Positions 1 through 9,162 of a stretch of 64,000 nt of DNA are shown one piece after another (position 1 is the stretch's first letter; each line of letters begins with the position of its first letter). The translations under genes and the position numbers were made by a program. The stretch is from Hydrogenoanaerobacterium saccharovorans (lineage in GTDB: Bacteria > Bacillota > Clostridia > Oscillospirales > Ruminococcaceae), in assembly GCF_016901815.1 (NCBI RefSeq), contig NZ_JACSNR010000006.1:1-64000 (forward strand), in the 5' to 3' direction. The notes beneath the pieces are model-generated. The model searched no databases and was not told where the DNA came from. It worked only from the letters and a program-made list of their open reading frames with translations.

Positions 1-40
1 CTTCCTCGCTCATCTGATGCTTGGGTAAAATTGTATTCAT
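1..40 (-). CDS. 5' end of an unidentified gene leaving the window
   Basis: Reading the minus strand, an ATG at 40 is preceded by a good ribosome site (AAAGGAGGAG) seven bases upstream and opens a frame of 13 codons to the window edge (MNTILPKHQMSEE). The strong SD and open frame suggest a real gene start. The start resembles the N-terminus of some restriction helicase subunits (HsdR-like), but 13 residues are far too few to assign it; treat as unknown. Confidence 0.5.
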   Translation of the reverse strand, partial: MNTILPKHQMSEE

Positions 41-345
41 TGCCGCTCCTCCTTTCAAATTATCGTGATTTACAAAGTCTAACTTTTGGGCTTATTTCAT
101 CAACCACTGGTATTATTTCCTAGTTTTTAGTATAACACAAATGGAGATTTCTTCAAGAAATCATTGGAATGTGCAAGCTCAAAATGAGACAATAAAACTA
201 GGTAAAATCATAGATGGCGGTTAATAACTCCAAGGATTGTATTCTTTGTTTATTGCAGCTCAGATTCTGCGAATCTGAAACTCGAAACCTCTTCCTTGCA
301 CCGCTAAAAAGTTTTTATAAAGGTGCCTGTCTATCAAGGGCTTTA

Positions 346-497
346 CGACCCACATCCTGACCCATACAGAGAAATGTCCCTATAAAATCAGTGAGACAAG
401 GAGTGTCAAAGAGGATGCAGATCGTTAGCAAAAAGGGCCAAAGATGCCCATCCATCGCCGTCTGAAGGGCTTGGCTACCCTTCGTAATCAGCAGGTC
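346..497. repeat. Upstream copy of a ~150-bp direct repeat ending in a tRNA-Thr fragment
   Basis: This stretch is an imperfect direct repeat of 51968-52117. Both start with a GACCCACA..CTGACCCATAC segment, share blocks such as GACAAGGAGTG and AAGAGGATGCA-like text, and end in TTGGCTACCC followed by TTCGTAATCAGCAG from the tRNA anticodon arm. It looks like the inner edge of an integrated element left behind by an old insertion. No gene is supported in 41-589. Confidence 0.6.
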
Positions 498-501
498 GCT
501 T
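481..501 (+). repeat. Partial tRNA-Thr copy (att-like scar)
   Basis: TTCGTAATCAGCAGGTCGC matches the anticodon loop and 3' strand of the tRNA at 590-665, then diverges before the T arm. It is one of three tRNA-derived fragments in the window and is best read as a remnant attachment site. Confidence 0.6.
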
Positions 502-589
502 GTTGTTCTTAAGGTAATCATAGCCAAATTACTCGAAATATGGTAAACTACAAACAGGATGCGGCTTTTGCCCGTTCTCATATGGTCAT

Positions 590-665
590 GCTAGTGTAGC
601 ACAGTCGGTAGTGCAGCTGATTCGTAATCAGCAGGGCGCGTGTTCGAGTCACGTCACTAGCTCCA
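590..665 (+). tRNA. tRNA-Thr, anticodon CGU
   Basis: A complete 76-base cloverleaf can be drawn: acceptor GCTAGTG pairs with CACTAGC, D arm GCAC/GTGC, anticodon stem GCTGA/TCAGC with loop TTCGTAA (anticodon CGT, reading ACG codons), T arm GCGTG/CACGT with TTCGAGT loop, and an encoded CCA after discriminator T. It is the intact copy of the sequence whose 3' half is duplicated at 16891-16925 and 52101-52145, so it is the integration target. Confidence 0.95.
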
Positions 666-668
666 GGA

Positions 669-694
669 AACGCATCCTTCGGGGTGCGTTTTTT
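669..694 (+). terminator. Rho-independent terminator of tRNA-Thr
   Basis: AACGCATCC pairs with GGGTGCGTT around a UUCG tetraloop and runs into six T residues, four bases after the tRNA end. Confidence 0.85.
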
Positions 695-735
695 GTTTGC
701 AATATTATCGATTGTATCAGTAAGGTGAAATACAT

Positions 736-3582
736 ATGACATCATATACTTCTTATCAAGCCCGTTATTTTGCAGAGCAGATCACTCTAAAACGTCCACA
801 ATCAAGCTATGACAGCCTTGCTTCGGCGATGTCTGGAGTAAAGGTAGACTTAAATCCACATCAGGTTGATGCGGCACTTTTTGCAATGAAATCCCCATTG
901 AGCACAGGAGCTTTAATGGCAGATGAGGTTGGCTTGGGAAAAACCATAGAAGCTGGCCTTGTTTTGGCGCAATATTGGGCGGAACGCAAACGACATATCC
1001 TACTCATTGTGCCGGCGGCACTGCGTACTCAGTGGCGTTCGGAACTGAGCGAAAAATTTTATATAGACTCTATTTTGATGGAGTCCACCAGTTTCAATAA
1101 GCTCAAGAAGGAAGGATACTTTAATCCGTTTGATATAAAAAATCAGGTAGTTATCTGTTCTTATAACTTTGCAGCAAGAAAAGCGGATGAACTTCGCCGT
1201 ATTCCGTGGGATCTTGTTATTATAGATGAGGCCCACCGCTTGAGAAATGTCTACAAGTCCAACAATGTTACTGGAAAGCGATTAAAAGACGCATTGCAGG
1301 GCAGAAAAAAGCTTTTGTTAACTGCTACCCCTCTTCAGAATAATCTGATGGAACTTTACGGATTGGTCAGCCTTATCGATGATCATGTGTTTGGTGATGC
1401 CAAGACATTTCGTGAAATGTATGTGGCGGTCAATAATGCAGAACTGCGCAATCGGAATCTTCGTGCCCGCCTAGGCAGCTTTTGTAAGCGTACACTTCGC
1501 AAGCAAGTAACGGAGTATGTTCGGTACACAAGACGTCATCCCATTCTGCAAGAATACACTCCCACTACGTCAGAAGAAGAACTCTACAATTTTATTTCTG
1601 ATTACCTACAAACGGACAAGTTGTTTGCATTGCCGGAAGGCCAGCGTACACTGATTACAATGGTACTACGCAAACTGTTGGCCTCCTCCTCTTTTGCGAT
1701 TGCTGGAACGCTGAATTCTCTCATCAGTCGTTTGGAAGAACTCTTAAAGGGAGTAGAAACAGACCTCGACTTGCAGGACTATGATACCTTTGATGAATTA
1801 AATGATGAAGGCGATGACATATCGGAAGAAGTTAAAATGACTGAAGAAGACCTGCGACACAATCGCGAGGGTATTCTGCGCGAACTGGAGCAGTTGCAAA
1901 AATTCGCAAATTTGGCATCCAACATCAAAACCAATGCAAAGGGTGATAATCTGATTTTTGCACTCAATCAAGGTTTTGATAAGATAGAGGGGCTGGGCGG
2001 CCAACGTAAAGCTGTTATTTTCACCGAGTCAAGACGTACCCAGGAGTATCTCTTCAATTTGCTCTCAAACAACGGATATGCTGGTCAGATCGTTTTTCTG
2101 AACGGCATGAACAATGATGACATTTCCAAACAGATCTACGCAGACTGGAAAGAGCGCCATAAAAATGATGGTGCGATTTCCGGCTCACGTCAGGCAGACA
2201 TGAAATCTGCCATTGTAGAGGAATTCCGCAGCCACGCCTGCATCCTCATTGGTACCGAAGCGGCTGCGGAAGGGATCAATCTGCAGTTTTGCAGCCTTGT
2301 AGTCAACTACGATCTGCCCTGGAATCCCCAGCGTATCGAACAACGTATCGGACGCTGTCATCGTTATGGCCAGAAAAATGATGTTGTTGTCATCAATTTT
2401 GTAAACCGGAAAAATGCGGCAGACCGCCGTGTATATGAACTGCTTGCTCAAAAATTCCGCCTGTTTGATGGTGTGTTTGGTTCCTCGGATGATGTGCTTG
2501 GTTCTATCGAGTCTGGGGTAGATTTTGAAAAGCGGATTGCAGCCATCTATCAGAACTGTAAAACGGCAGAGGAAATTCAGACCCAGTTTGACCAGTTGCA
2601 AGCGGAACTGTCCGAGCAGATTCAGGAAAAAATGGTACGGGCCAGGCAATCAATTCTGGAAAACTTTGATGAAGTGGTCGCTTCCCGGTTGAAAGAATGC
2701 GAAACCAACACAGTTGCCAGTCTGGATAAATTTACCCAGTGGATCTATTACTTTTTTATGATCCATGGCGCTGAGCGTGTGGAGCCGTTGGAGCAGTGGC
2801 GTTTGAAATTTACAGACGGTGACATTGAGCGTGTTTATAATTTGAAATGGAAGGACGCCGAACAGGAGGGCGATACATTTCTGCGCAGAGAAGATCCACT
2901 TTATGAGAGTTGGCTTGCGGAAGCGATAGAACAACCTTTGCCGCCCGCTAAGATTCGCTTTGACCACACTCATTCGGAACGAAACATTTCTTTTTTGAAC
3001 GCGCATCCGAATTTGAGAGGGATTTTATCTATCGACAAACTCTCCTATGAGGGTATCGGAGAGGAAGAACATCTGGTATTTTCGGTCATCACACAGGATG
3101 GTACGGAAATGGATGATGATACTATTAACGGTATGCTGGAACTACCTGCCGTTTTGCTGGGCAATGATGTACAAGAAAATGAGGCTTTACAGACAATACG
3201 TCAGCAGAGGTTAGATTTGCAGCGCCAGCAGGTGGAGGAAAGCAATAAACAGTATTATCTGGAAGAATGTGATAAGCTGGACGCGTACAGTGAAGACCTC
3301 AAAGAAGGCTTGCAGCGGGAGTTGAAAGAACTGAAAAAAGCCATCACAGAAAAGAAAAAACTGTTCCGCGCCAGCACTTCATTGCCGCTGAGTGAAATGC
3401 TGACGATGAAAGATGAAATCAACAAACTGGAGCTGCGGCAAAAGAAAATGCAGCGGGAAATCTATGCACGTGAGGATGAGATTGATGATGAAAAGGAGCG
3501 TCTGCAAGAGGAAGTTCGCCGCAAACTGGAGGGGAATTGTACGATTCAAAACATTATGGTGATTGAGTTTGAGGTAATATAG
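736..3582 (+). CDS. SNF2-family DNA helicase of the defence operon
   Basis: A 948-residue superfamily 2 helicase. Walker A is DEVGLGKT (residues 63-70), motif II is DEAH (164-167), followed by LLTATPLQNN (motif III) and the C-terminal lobe with NYDLPWNPQRIEQRIGRCHR (motifs V-VI). The last ~130 residues are strongly charged and predicted coiled coil. GLGKT plus the Rad54-like VI motif place it in the SNF2 group, which usually translocates on duplex DNA rather than unwinding it. It begins 42 bases after the tRNA terminator with SD AAGGTGA and is the first gene of a tightly packed run ending in a type III Mod/Res pair. DrmD of DISARM is also SNF2-like, but the other DISARM genes (drmA, drmB, drmC) are not here. 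Role in restriction is inferred from context. Confidence 0.9.
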   Translation: MTSYTSYQARYFAEQITLKRPQSSYDSLASAMSGVKVDLNPHQVDAALFAMKSPLSTGALMADEVGLGKTIEAGLVLAQYWAERKRHILLIVPAALRTQWRSELSEKFYIDSILMESTSFNKLKKEGYFNPFDIKNQVVICSYNFAARKADELRRIPWDLVIIDEAHRLRNVYKSNNVTGKRLKDALQGRKKLLLTATPLQNNLMELYGLVSLIDDHVFGDAKTFREMYVAVNNAELRNRNLRARLGSFCKRTLRKQVTEYVRYTRRHPILQEYTPTTSEEELYNFISDYLQTDKLFALPEGQRTLITMVLRKLLASSSFAIAGTLNSLISRLEELLKGVETDLDLQDYDTFDELNDEGDDISEEVKMTEEDLRHNREGILRELEQLQKFANLASNIKTNAKGDNLIFALNQGFDKIEGLGGQRKAVIFTESRRTQEYLFNLLSNNGYAGQIVFLNGMNNDDISKQIYADWKERHKNDGAISGSRQADMKSAIVEEFRSHACILIGTEAAAEGINLQFCSLVVNYDLPWNPQRIEQRIGRCHRYGQKNDVVVINFVNRKNAADRRVYELLAQKFRLFDGVFGSSDDVLGSIESGVDFEKRIAAIYQNCKTAEEIQTQFDQLQAELSEQIQEKMVRARQSILENFDEVVASRLKECETNTVASLDKFTQWIYYFFMIHGAERVEPLEQWRLKFTDGDIERVYNLKWKDAEQEGDTFLRREDPLYESWLAEAIEQPLPPAKIRFDHTHSERNISFLNAHPNLRGILSIDKLSYEGIGEEEHLVFSVITQDGTEMDDDTINGMLELPAVLLGNDVQENEALQTIRQQRLDLQRQQVEESNKQYYLEECDKLDAYSEDLKEGLQRELKELKKAITEKKKLFRASTSLPLSEMLTMKDEINKLELRQKKMQREIYAREDEIDDEKERLQEEVRRKLEGNCTIQNIMVIEFEVI

Positions 3583-3586
3583 ACTT

Positions 3587-4234
3587 ATGAATACAGAAAG
3601 GCTTTTGGAAATAATTGAGCAGCTGCTTGCAGATTTTTGCATAGCAAAAAGTTGTTTAAGCTGTGAGGCTGAAATATCATCAAAAATTGTTAATGAAGAA
3701 AAAGTAATACATGAGGAGTTCTTTCTACTCGCAAGAGAAAGTTTTCTATACACAGGAACAATAATTTTGTGTAAAGCATTTGAAAAAGATGACAAAAACT
3801 CCCCACTTTCAGTTTATCAGCTTATTAAATGGGTTTCCAACACTATTCCTACCAAGAATAACAAGAAGCAGAAAGAAACGCTGAGAGTTATTGAATTAGA
3901 ATTAAATAACCTTTCTCCTATAACAGATAAACTGAAGAATCAACGAGATAAGTTTTATGCACACAATGGTAAAGGTCTGATTAACCCAATTAAACTTGAA
4001 GCCCTATCAAATTTAACACGATCCGAAAAAGAACAACTTATTACTTTTGGCATACGGACTTTATCAAAGCTGCGGGCCATTTGTAAAAACGAAGAATATG
4101 TATATTATGATTATCATGACCATTCAACTATGAGATTAAAATGTGTTTTTAGTGACCTGAATAAATTCTATGAGATATTGGAAATTGAATCTGAAAGATT
4201 ACGTAAGGAGGTAAAAGATGGACAAAGTGTTTGA
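3587..4234 (+). CDS. HEPN-domain protein, AbiU2-like
   Basis: A 215-residue, largely helical protein starting five bases after the helicase stop. It carries the HEPN signature R120-x5-H126 in NQRDKFYAHNG, the catalytic pair of HEPN ribonucleases, with the surrounding pattern of the AbiU2 branch (all-helical N-half, RNKxYAH-like motif). HEPN proteins of this type are RNases in abortive-infection and toxin systems; ribonuclease activity here is inferred, not shown. The gene is visibly more AT-rich than the helicase before it and the Res gene after it, which suggests later insertion into the operon. No antitoxin-like nucleotidyltransferase is seen. Confidence 0.7.
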   Translation: MNTERLLEIIEQLLADFCIAKSCLSCEAEISSKIVNEEKVIHEEFFLLARESFLYTGTIILCKAFEKDDKNSPLSVYQLIKWVSNTIPTKNNKKQKETLRVIELELNNLSPITDKLKNQRDKFYAHNGKGLINPIKLEALSNLTRSEKEQLITFGIRTLSKLRAICKNEEYVYYDYHDHSTMRLKCVFSDLNKFYEILEIESERLRKEVKDGQSV

Positions 4235-4502
4235 TGACGCTAAAACCATAGCCGAGCATTATAAGATCATCACAGAATATCGCGCAGCAGGAAGATTAGA
4301 TCGTGAAGATGCTATTCGCAAATACACTGAGTTTAACCGTTCCCATCCTGAATATATTACTGCCGTGAATTTACAGGGGGCTGTTTTTCACAATGTAGCA
4401 CCGATGGAAAATTTAAGCGATTGGGATATTGTGGCAAACCTAAACCAACAGCTGATGTATCTTGGTGGAAAGAATTTACTGGAGGGCTTACAAAATGGTT
4501 AA
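4218..4502 (+). CDS. 94-residue protein between HEPN and methyltransferase genes
   Basis: Overlaps the HEPN stop by 17 bases and the methyltransferase start by 8, with SD AAGGAGG ahead of ATG; translational coupling on both sides argues it is real. The protein is acidic and helical (HYKIITEYRAAGRLDREDA), with no cysteines apart from none visible, no membrane segment and no family I recognise. Its conserved place just before a type III Mod gene suggests an accessory or assembly role, but that is inference only. Confidence 0.75.
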   Translation: MDKVFDDAKTIAEHYKIITEYRAAGRLDREDAIRKYTEFNRSHPEYITAVNLQGAVFHNVAPMENLSDWDIVANLNQQLMYLGGKNLLEGLQNG

Positions 4503-6171
4503 TCAAAGACTGGAATTGACATGGATTGGAAAAGGAGATGATCCGGCTGTTGAACCGCGTATCCTTCTGCACGATCCCTCAAAAGACTACGGTGACCCCA
4601 ACACCGAAAATATGCTGATCCATGGGGACAACCTGCTGGCACTGAAAGCATTGGAGCAGCAGTATGCAGGACAGGTGAAGTGTATCTATATTGATCCACC
4701 GTATAATACAGGCGAAGCATTTGAAAACTACGATGATAATTTGGAACATTCTATTTGGTTAAGGTTAATGTATGCAAGGGTAAGAATATTAAAAAACCTA
4801 CTTTCGGATGATGGCTTTTTTTGTTGTCAAATTGATGATTCAGAGGGCCACTATTTGAAAGTTATGCTGGATGAGATTTTTGGCAGAGACGGGTATTATC
4901 AAACGACAATTTACGTTCGAGTGAGATATCCAGAAAAGACTCTAAAGCAGGATATGGCGTTTCATAAAGAAATTGAACAAGTTCATATCTATAGAAAAAG
5001 TAATCAAGCAAAACCCATATTAGATAAAGTCCAATCAGGATATGAAAAATTTAAATACAAAATCGAGACACTTTCGGCCCCTATCAAGGTTTTGGAGTTG
5101 GGCGGAAAAAGAGTAGAAGTGTATAAAAAAGGGGATTACATTATCACTGAAGAAGATGGTTCAGAATATGGGTTGAAAGAAATATGGGCTTCGGGAACGA
5201 TTTTAGATGGGAACTCATCAGGTAGATTTTTTAGAGATTATTTAACAGGAAGGTATGCAGAAGATGGATATGGTGTTATTTATAAAGTTTATGGTATAGG
5301 CGACGATAGGTATAACCATCGTTTCTTTACTGGACCGAATAGAGAAGGTGCAACAAAAGGAAAATATTATCAAGGCGTCCCATTGCATAAGCTTGAAAGT
5401 GGAGAAATGACCAGAGATGTTCCTATTAATGGCTTTATTGATTTAGCCGCTTATTTTGGAAATTGTAGACAAGAAGGTGGAGCAGAGTTCAGAGGTGGAA
5501 AAAAGCCAGAAATTCTCATAAAAACATTACTTTCTCATTTCACAAAAGAAGGAGATTTGGTTTTAGATTCATTTTTGGGTAGCGGAACTACCGCTGCTGT
5601 TGCACACAAAATGAATCGTCGATATATAGGTATTGAACTTGGCAATCATTGTTATACACTATGTATCCCGAGATTAACAAGAGTAATAGATGGGGATAAA
5701 ACCGGTATTTCTGACGATGTCAACTGGCAGGGCGGCGGCGGATACAAATTCTATGAACTGGCCCCCACCCTGATTGTCAAGGATAAGTATGGCAACCCCG
5801 TATTCTCCGAACAATACAGTCCTGAAATGCTGGTCGCTGCTGTGGCCAAGATCAACGGATACCACTATGCCCCCGATGCGGAAGCTTTTTGGAAGCAGGG
5901 CTTTTGTCAGGACAACAGTTTTATCTATGTTACGACCCAGTACCTGACCGGTGAAGTGCTGGATGGCATTGCCGCAGAAGTGGGAGACTTTGAAAATCTT
6001 CTGATCTGTGCTCCGGCTTTTGATGCTGGATTGAATAAACGCTATGAAAACATCACTGTGCGGAAAATTCCTCAGTCAGTACTGGATAAATGCCAGTATG
6101 GTGTGGACAATTACAACCTGAACATTATCGACCCGCCACAGCTGGACGAGGAGGAGTGGGAAGATGATTAA
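4495..6171 (+). CDS. Site-specific DNA-methyltransferase, type III Mod-like (beta class)
   Basis: 558 residues from the ATG at 4495, which has SD GGAGGGC; an upstream in-frame start at 4462 lacks one. Motif IV DPPYNTG (catalytic, near residue 70) precedes motif I DSFLGSGTTAAVAHK (near residue 360), the order of beta-class N6-adenine or N4-cytosine methyltransferases such as type III Mod. The region between holds the target-recognition domain. Flanks (4495-4735 and 5700-6171) use GC-richer codons, while the middle uses AAA, ATA, AGA and TTA heavily, so the recognition domain appears to have been swapped. The stop overlaps the Res start by 8 bases. Expected role: self-protection and target recognition for the Res subunit. 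Confidence 0.92.
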   Translation: MVNQRLELTWIGKGDDPAVEPRILLHDPSKDYGDPNTENMLIHGDNLLALKALEQQYAGQVKCIYIDPPYNTGEAFENYDDNLEHSIWLRLMYARVRILKNLLSDDGFFCCQIDDSEGHYLKVMLDEIFGRDGYYQTTIYVRVRYPEKTLKQDMAFHKEIEQVHIYRKSNQAKPILDKVQSGYEKFKYKIETLSAPIKVLELGGKRVEVYKKGDYIITEEDGSEYGLKEIWASGTILDGNSSGRFFRDYLTGRYAEDGYGVIYKVYGIGDDRYNHRFFTGPNREGATKGKYYQGVPLHKLESGEMTRDVPINGFIDLAAYFGNCRQEGGAEFRGGKKPEILIKTLLSHFTKEGDLVLDSFLGSGTTAAVAHKMNRRYIGIELGNHCYTLCIPRLTRVIDGDKTGISDDVNWQGGGGYKFYELAPTLIVKDKYGNPVFSEQYSPEMLVAAVAKINGYHYAPDAEAFWKQGFCQDNSFIYVTTQYLTGEVLDGIAAEVGDFENLLICAPAFDAGLNKRYENITVRKIPQSVLDKCQYGVDNYNLNIIDPPQLDEEEWEDD

Positions 6172-9052
6172 GGAATCCTATACTGAAAAATTCTATACTT
6201 ACCATTCCAAGTATATCAACAACGCCCTTGCTCTGCGTCCTCCGCAGCATGAAAGCCTGGAGATTTTTGCCCGGCTGTGCGATACGCTGTCGCTGAGAAA
6301 AAATCCAACCACGGTGCAGCAGATCTGCGAAGCACATCAGGCGGAGTTGGATGCCTGTGCTGCGGAGGGTGAGCGCCAAAAACTTATTGCGGAACTGGCC
6401 AGTAAAACGGCAGCGGAATTTTACAAAGAAGATCTGGCAGCTGTTCGACACATATGTCCTACACTCACCGCATTCGAGCGAGACTTTCCTTCCGTCTGCT
6501 TTGCTCTGGCAACCGGCATCGGTAAAACCCGGTTAATGGGTGCATGCATCGCCTATCTGCATTATGAAAAAGGCATCAAAAACTTCTTTGTGATGGCGCC
6601 CAACCTCACAATCTATAATAAGCTCAAAGACGATCTGGGCAATACCTCTAGCCCTAAATATGTTTTTCGTGGGTTGGATCGCTTTGTTAACCCGCCCCGT
6701 ATTATCGACGGGGATAACTATGCCGATTTTCGACAGACCACTTTCGGCGTTAACGATGTAGTAATTAATGTGTTCAATATTTCCAAACTTAACGCAGACA
6801 GTAAAGTAAAAGATGGTGCCCCTGCACGCATTAAACGCCTGAATGAGGTATTGGGTGAATCTTATTTTTCCTATCTACAATCTCTACCAGACCTGTGCAT
6901 CTTTATGGATGAAAGCCATCACTATCATGCAGATAAGAGTTTTGAGGTCATCAATGAACTTCGGCCCATTCTGGGAGTGGAATTAACTGCAACGCCCCAA
7001 ATTCAAAGAGGCGCGAAAAAGATTGATTTTAAAAATGTTGTTTATGAGTATTCCTTGGCTCATGCGCTTAACGATGGACAGTATGTGAAAGTACCAGCGG
7101 TCATCACCCGCAAAGATTTCCGCTCGGAGGAGTATACTCCAGAACAACTGGACAAGGAAAAGCTGAATGATGGTGTGCGTATTCATGAGGATACGAAAAG
7201 CCAATTGGAGATTTACGCCCGAACTTATGGCAAGCCGCTTGTTAAACCATTTGTTCTCGTAGTTGCAAAGGATACGGAACATTCCAGGCAGATTCGTGAG
7301 TATTTAATCTCTGATGAATTTTTCCGTGGCTACTACAAAGACAAAGTGCTGGAGATCAACTCTGCACAACGTGGGGCCGAAAAGGATGAAAATATCGAGC
7401 AACTGCTGTCATTGGAAAAGCCTGAGAACAATATTGAGATCGTTATTCATGTGAATATGCTCAAGGAAGGATGGGATGTCACCAATCTGTACACCATCAT
7501 CCCCTTGCGGGCCTCGGCCTCCGAAACCTTAACAGAGCAAACAATCGGACGTGGTTTGCGTTTGCCATATGGCTTGCGTACTGGAATAGAGGAAGTGGAT
7601 CGACTGTCCATTGTCAGTCATGACAAATATGCTGCTATTGTTAACTTGGCCAACGATCCCAATTCCCTGGTTCGAAAAGTGTATTATATTGATGATATCA
7701 GTCCGGATACAGAAGAACCAAAAGAAACAATGGAATTTGTTCCAGTCTATGACAGCATCACCACAGCCCCCAGTTTTACAGAACAGCTGGCGATGTCCTT
7801 TATCCATGAAACACCTGCTTCATATAGCTCAGGTGAAGTAAAGACACAGGAACAAGCCATTGAGGTTGCCAAATTTGTAGCCCAGTTTACGGCAAAATCA
7901 GTTATGGAACTGAACAAGCAGGTAAAAACCTATGACGCCGCAAAGGATGATATGGCCAAGCAGTTTGTCCAGCAGACGGTAGTGAATGAAACAATCCGGC
8001 AGTTCCCAGCTTTGGGATTACGTCCAGAGGATATTGCGCCGGTGGTTCAAACGGCGATAGAGACCTGCGTGCAGGCACTGACCGACAAGGTGATTCCCAT
8101 CCCTCAAGCGGTTGTGCAGCCGTTTACCGAAGTGAAACAAGGGTACCGTTCGTTTACTCTGGATACCCACAATATGAATTGGCATCCAGGAAATGACATA
8201 CTGATTGGTACAGAACTGCAAGAGGGTGGAAAAACTTTCGAATATGATCCAAATTTCTATGCCAGAGAAGTGGTTGATACACCAGAGAATGAGATTGTTC
8301 GTCATCTGATCGTTTATGATGACATCGATTACATGACCACAGCAGATCTGCTTTATTCGCTTGTGGGGGATGCGAAGAAGCATTTTCTGACATATTTGTC
8401 AGAGGACGAGGCTGATCGTGTAATGCGTGAGCGTCAAAAGACGATTGCTGAAATGATTCACAGCCAGATGAGAGATCATTTTTTCCACGAAAAAATCGTT
8501 TTCCGCGCTACCGAAATGCGCCCCTTCTCCCGTATCGAATCCTGCTTCGGTGGAAAGTTTAAGTCAGACGAGGTTTACGACCTGCGGGCAGCATTACCAG
8601 CAGGAGAAGTCCGCAGCAAAGTCTTTAATGGGTTTAAAAAGTCCTGTCATACTCTCTATAAATTTGACAGTAACACAGAGCGAACATTTGCGATTGTTCT
8701 GGAAAATGACAAAGAGGTACTGAAGTGGATGCGCCCGTCACCAAAACAGTTCAACATTTATTACGGGTCAGGCGGTTGTAGTCGATATGAACCCGACTTT
8801 GTTGTGGAGACAGCAAACACAATTTACATGGTCGAAACGAAAGCAAGCAATGAATTAACAAGTTCCGAAGTGCTTGAAAAAGCCCGCGCAGCACAGGTAT
8901 ACTGTAATGCCGCTAGTGCTTGGAATGCGGAGCATGATGGAAAGCCATGGGTATATGCACTTGTTTCGCATGACGAAGTTCAGTTGAACTCCAGCTTTGA
9001 TTATTTAACGAAAAACAGAGTCCTCTATGAGCAGCTTTCATTGGAGGACTAA
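6164..9052 (+). CDS. Type III restriction enzyme Res-like helicase-nuclease
   Basis: 962 residues. Walker A is ATGIGKT (near residue 118), motif II is DESH in FMDESHHYHA, motif III LTATP, motif VI region EQTIGRGLRLPYG. The C-terminal end has a PD-(D/E)xK nuclease signature: EPDFVV followed ten residues later by VETKA. This is the domain order of type III Res subunits, which cleave after ATP-driven communication between Mod-bound sites. It shares an 8-base overlap with the methyltransferase, so the two are cotranscribed and probably form the Mod2-Res complex. The unusual point is the additional SNF2 helicase upstream. Confidence 0.92.
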   Translation: MIKESYTEKFYTYHSKYINNALALRPPQHESLEIFARLCDTLSLRKNPTTVQQICEAHQAELDACAAEGERQKLIAELASKTAAEFYKEDLAAVRHICPTLTAFERDFPSVCFALATGIGKTRLMGACIAYLHYEKGIKNFFVMAPNLTIYNKLKDDLGNTSSPKYVFRGLDRFVNPPRIIDGDNYADFRQTTFGVNDVVINVFNISKLNADSKVKDGAPARIKRLNEVLGESYFSYLQSLPDLCIFMDESHHYHADKSFEVINELRPILGVELTATPQIQRGAKKIDFKNVVYEYSLAHALNDGQYVKVPAVITRKDFRSEEYTPEQLDKEKLNDGVRIHEDTKSQLEIYARTYGKPLVKPFVLVVAKDTEHSRQIREYLISDEFFRGYYKDKVLEINSAQRGAEKDENIEQLLSLEKPENNIEIVIHVNMLKEGWDVTNLYTIIPLRASASETLTEQTIGRGLRLPYGLRTGIEEVDRLSIVSHDKYAAIVNLANDPNSLVRKVYYIDDISPDTEEPKETMEFVPVYDSITTAPSFTEQLAMSFIHETPASYSSGEVKTQEQAIEVAKFVAQFTAKSVMELNKQVKTYDAAKDDMAKQFVQQTVVNETIRQFPALGLRPEDIAPVVQTAIETCVQALTDKVIPIPQAVVQPFTEVKQGYRSFTLDTHNMNWHPGNDILIGTELQEGGKTFEYDPNFYAREVVDTPENEIVRHLIVYDDIDYMTTADLLYSLVGDAKKHFLTYLSEDEADRVMRERQKTIAEMIHSQMRDHFFHEKIVFRATEMRPFSRIESCFGGKFKSDEVYDLRAALPAGEVRSKVFNGFKKSCHTLYKFDSNTERTFAIVLENDKEVLKWMRPSPKQFNIYYGSGGCSRYEPDFVVETANTIYMVETKASNELTSSEVLEKARAAQVYCNAASAWNAEHDGKPWVYALVSHDEVQLNSSFDYLTKNRVLYEQLSLED

Positions 9053-9162
9053 GCACACGCCTGAAATCTTAATTTAAAACAACGAGGGTGAAAACTGCTT
9101 AATTGTAGTAGCTTTTATTTGGATTCTGTGATATCCTGTCTTGCTGACAGGAGGTATGACAG

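Noticed and set aside
315-581. 88-codon minus-strand frame next to the tRNA
   Set aside because: It spans the repeat and the tRNA fragment, has no ribosome site and no protein-like pattern; it is a by-product of the att scar.
736-9052. Calling the operon DISARM or BREX
   Set aside because: Apart from a DrmD-like helicase and a methyltransferase, none of drmA, drmB, drmC, pglZ, brxC or brxL is visible; a type III Mod/Res core explains the rest.
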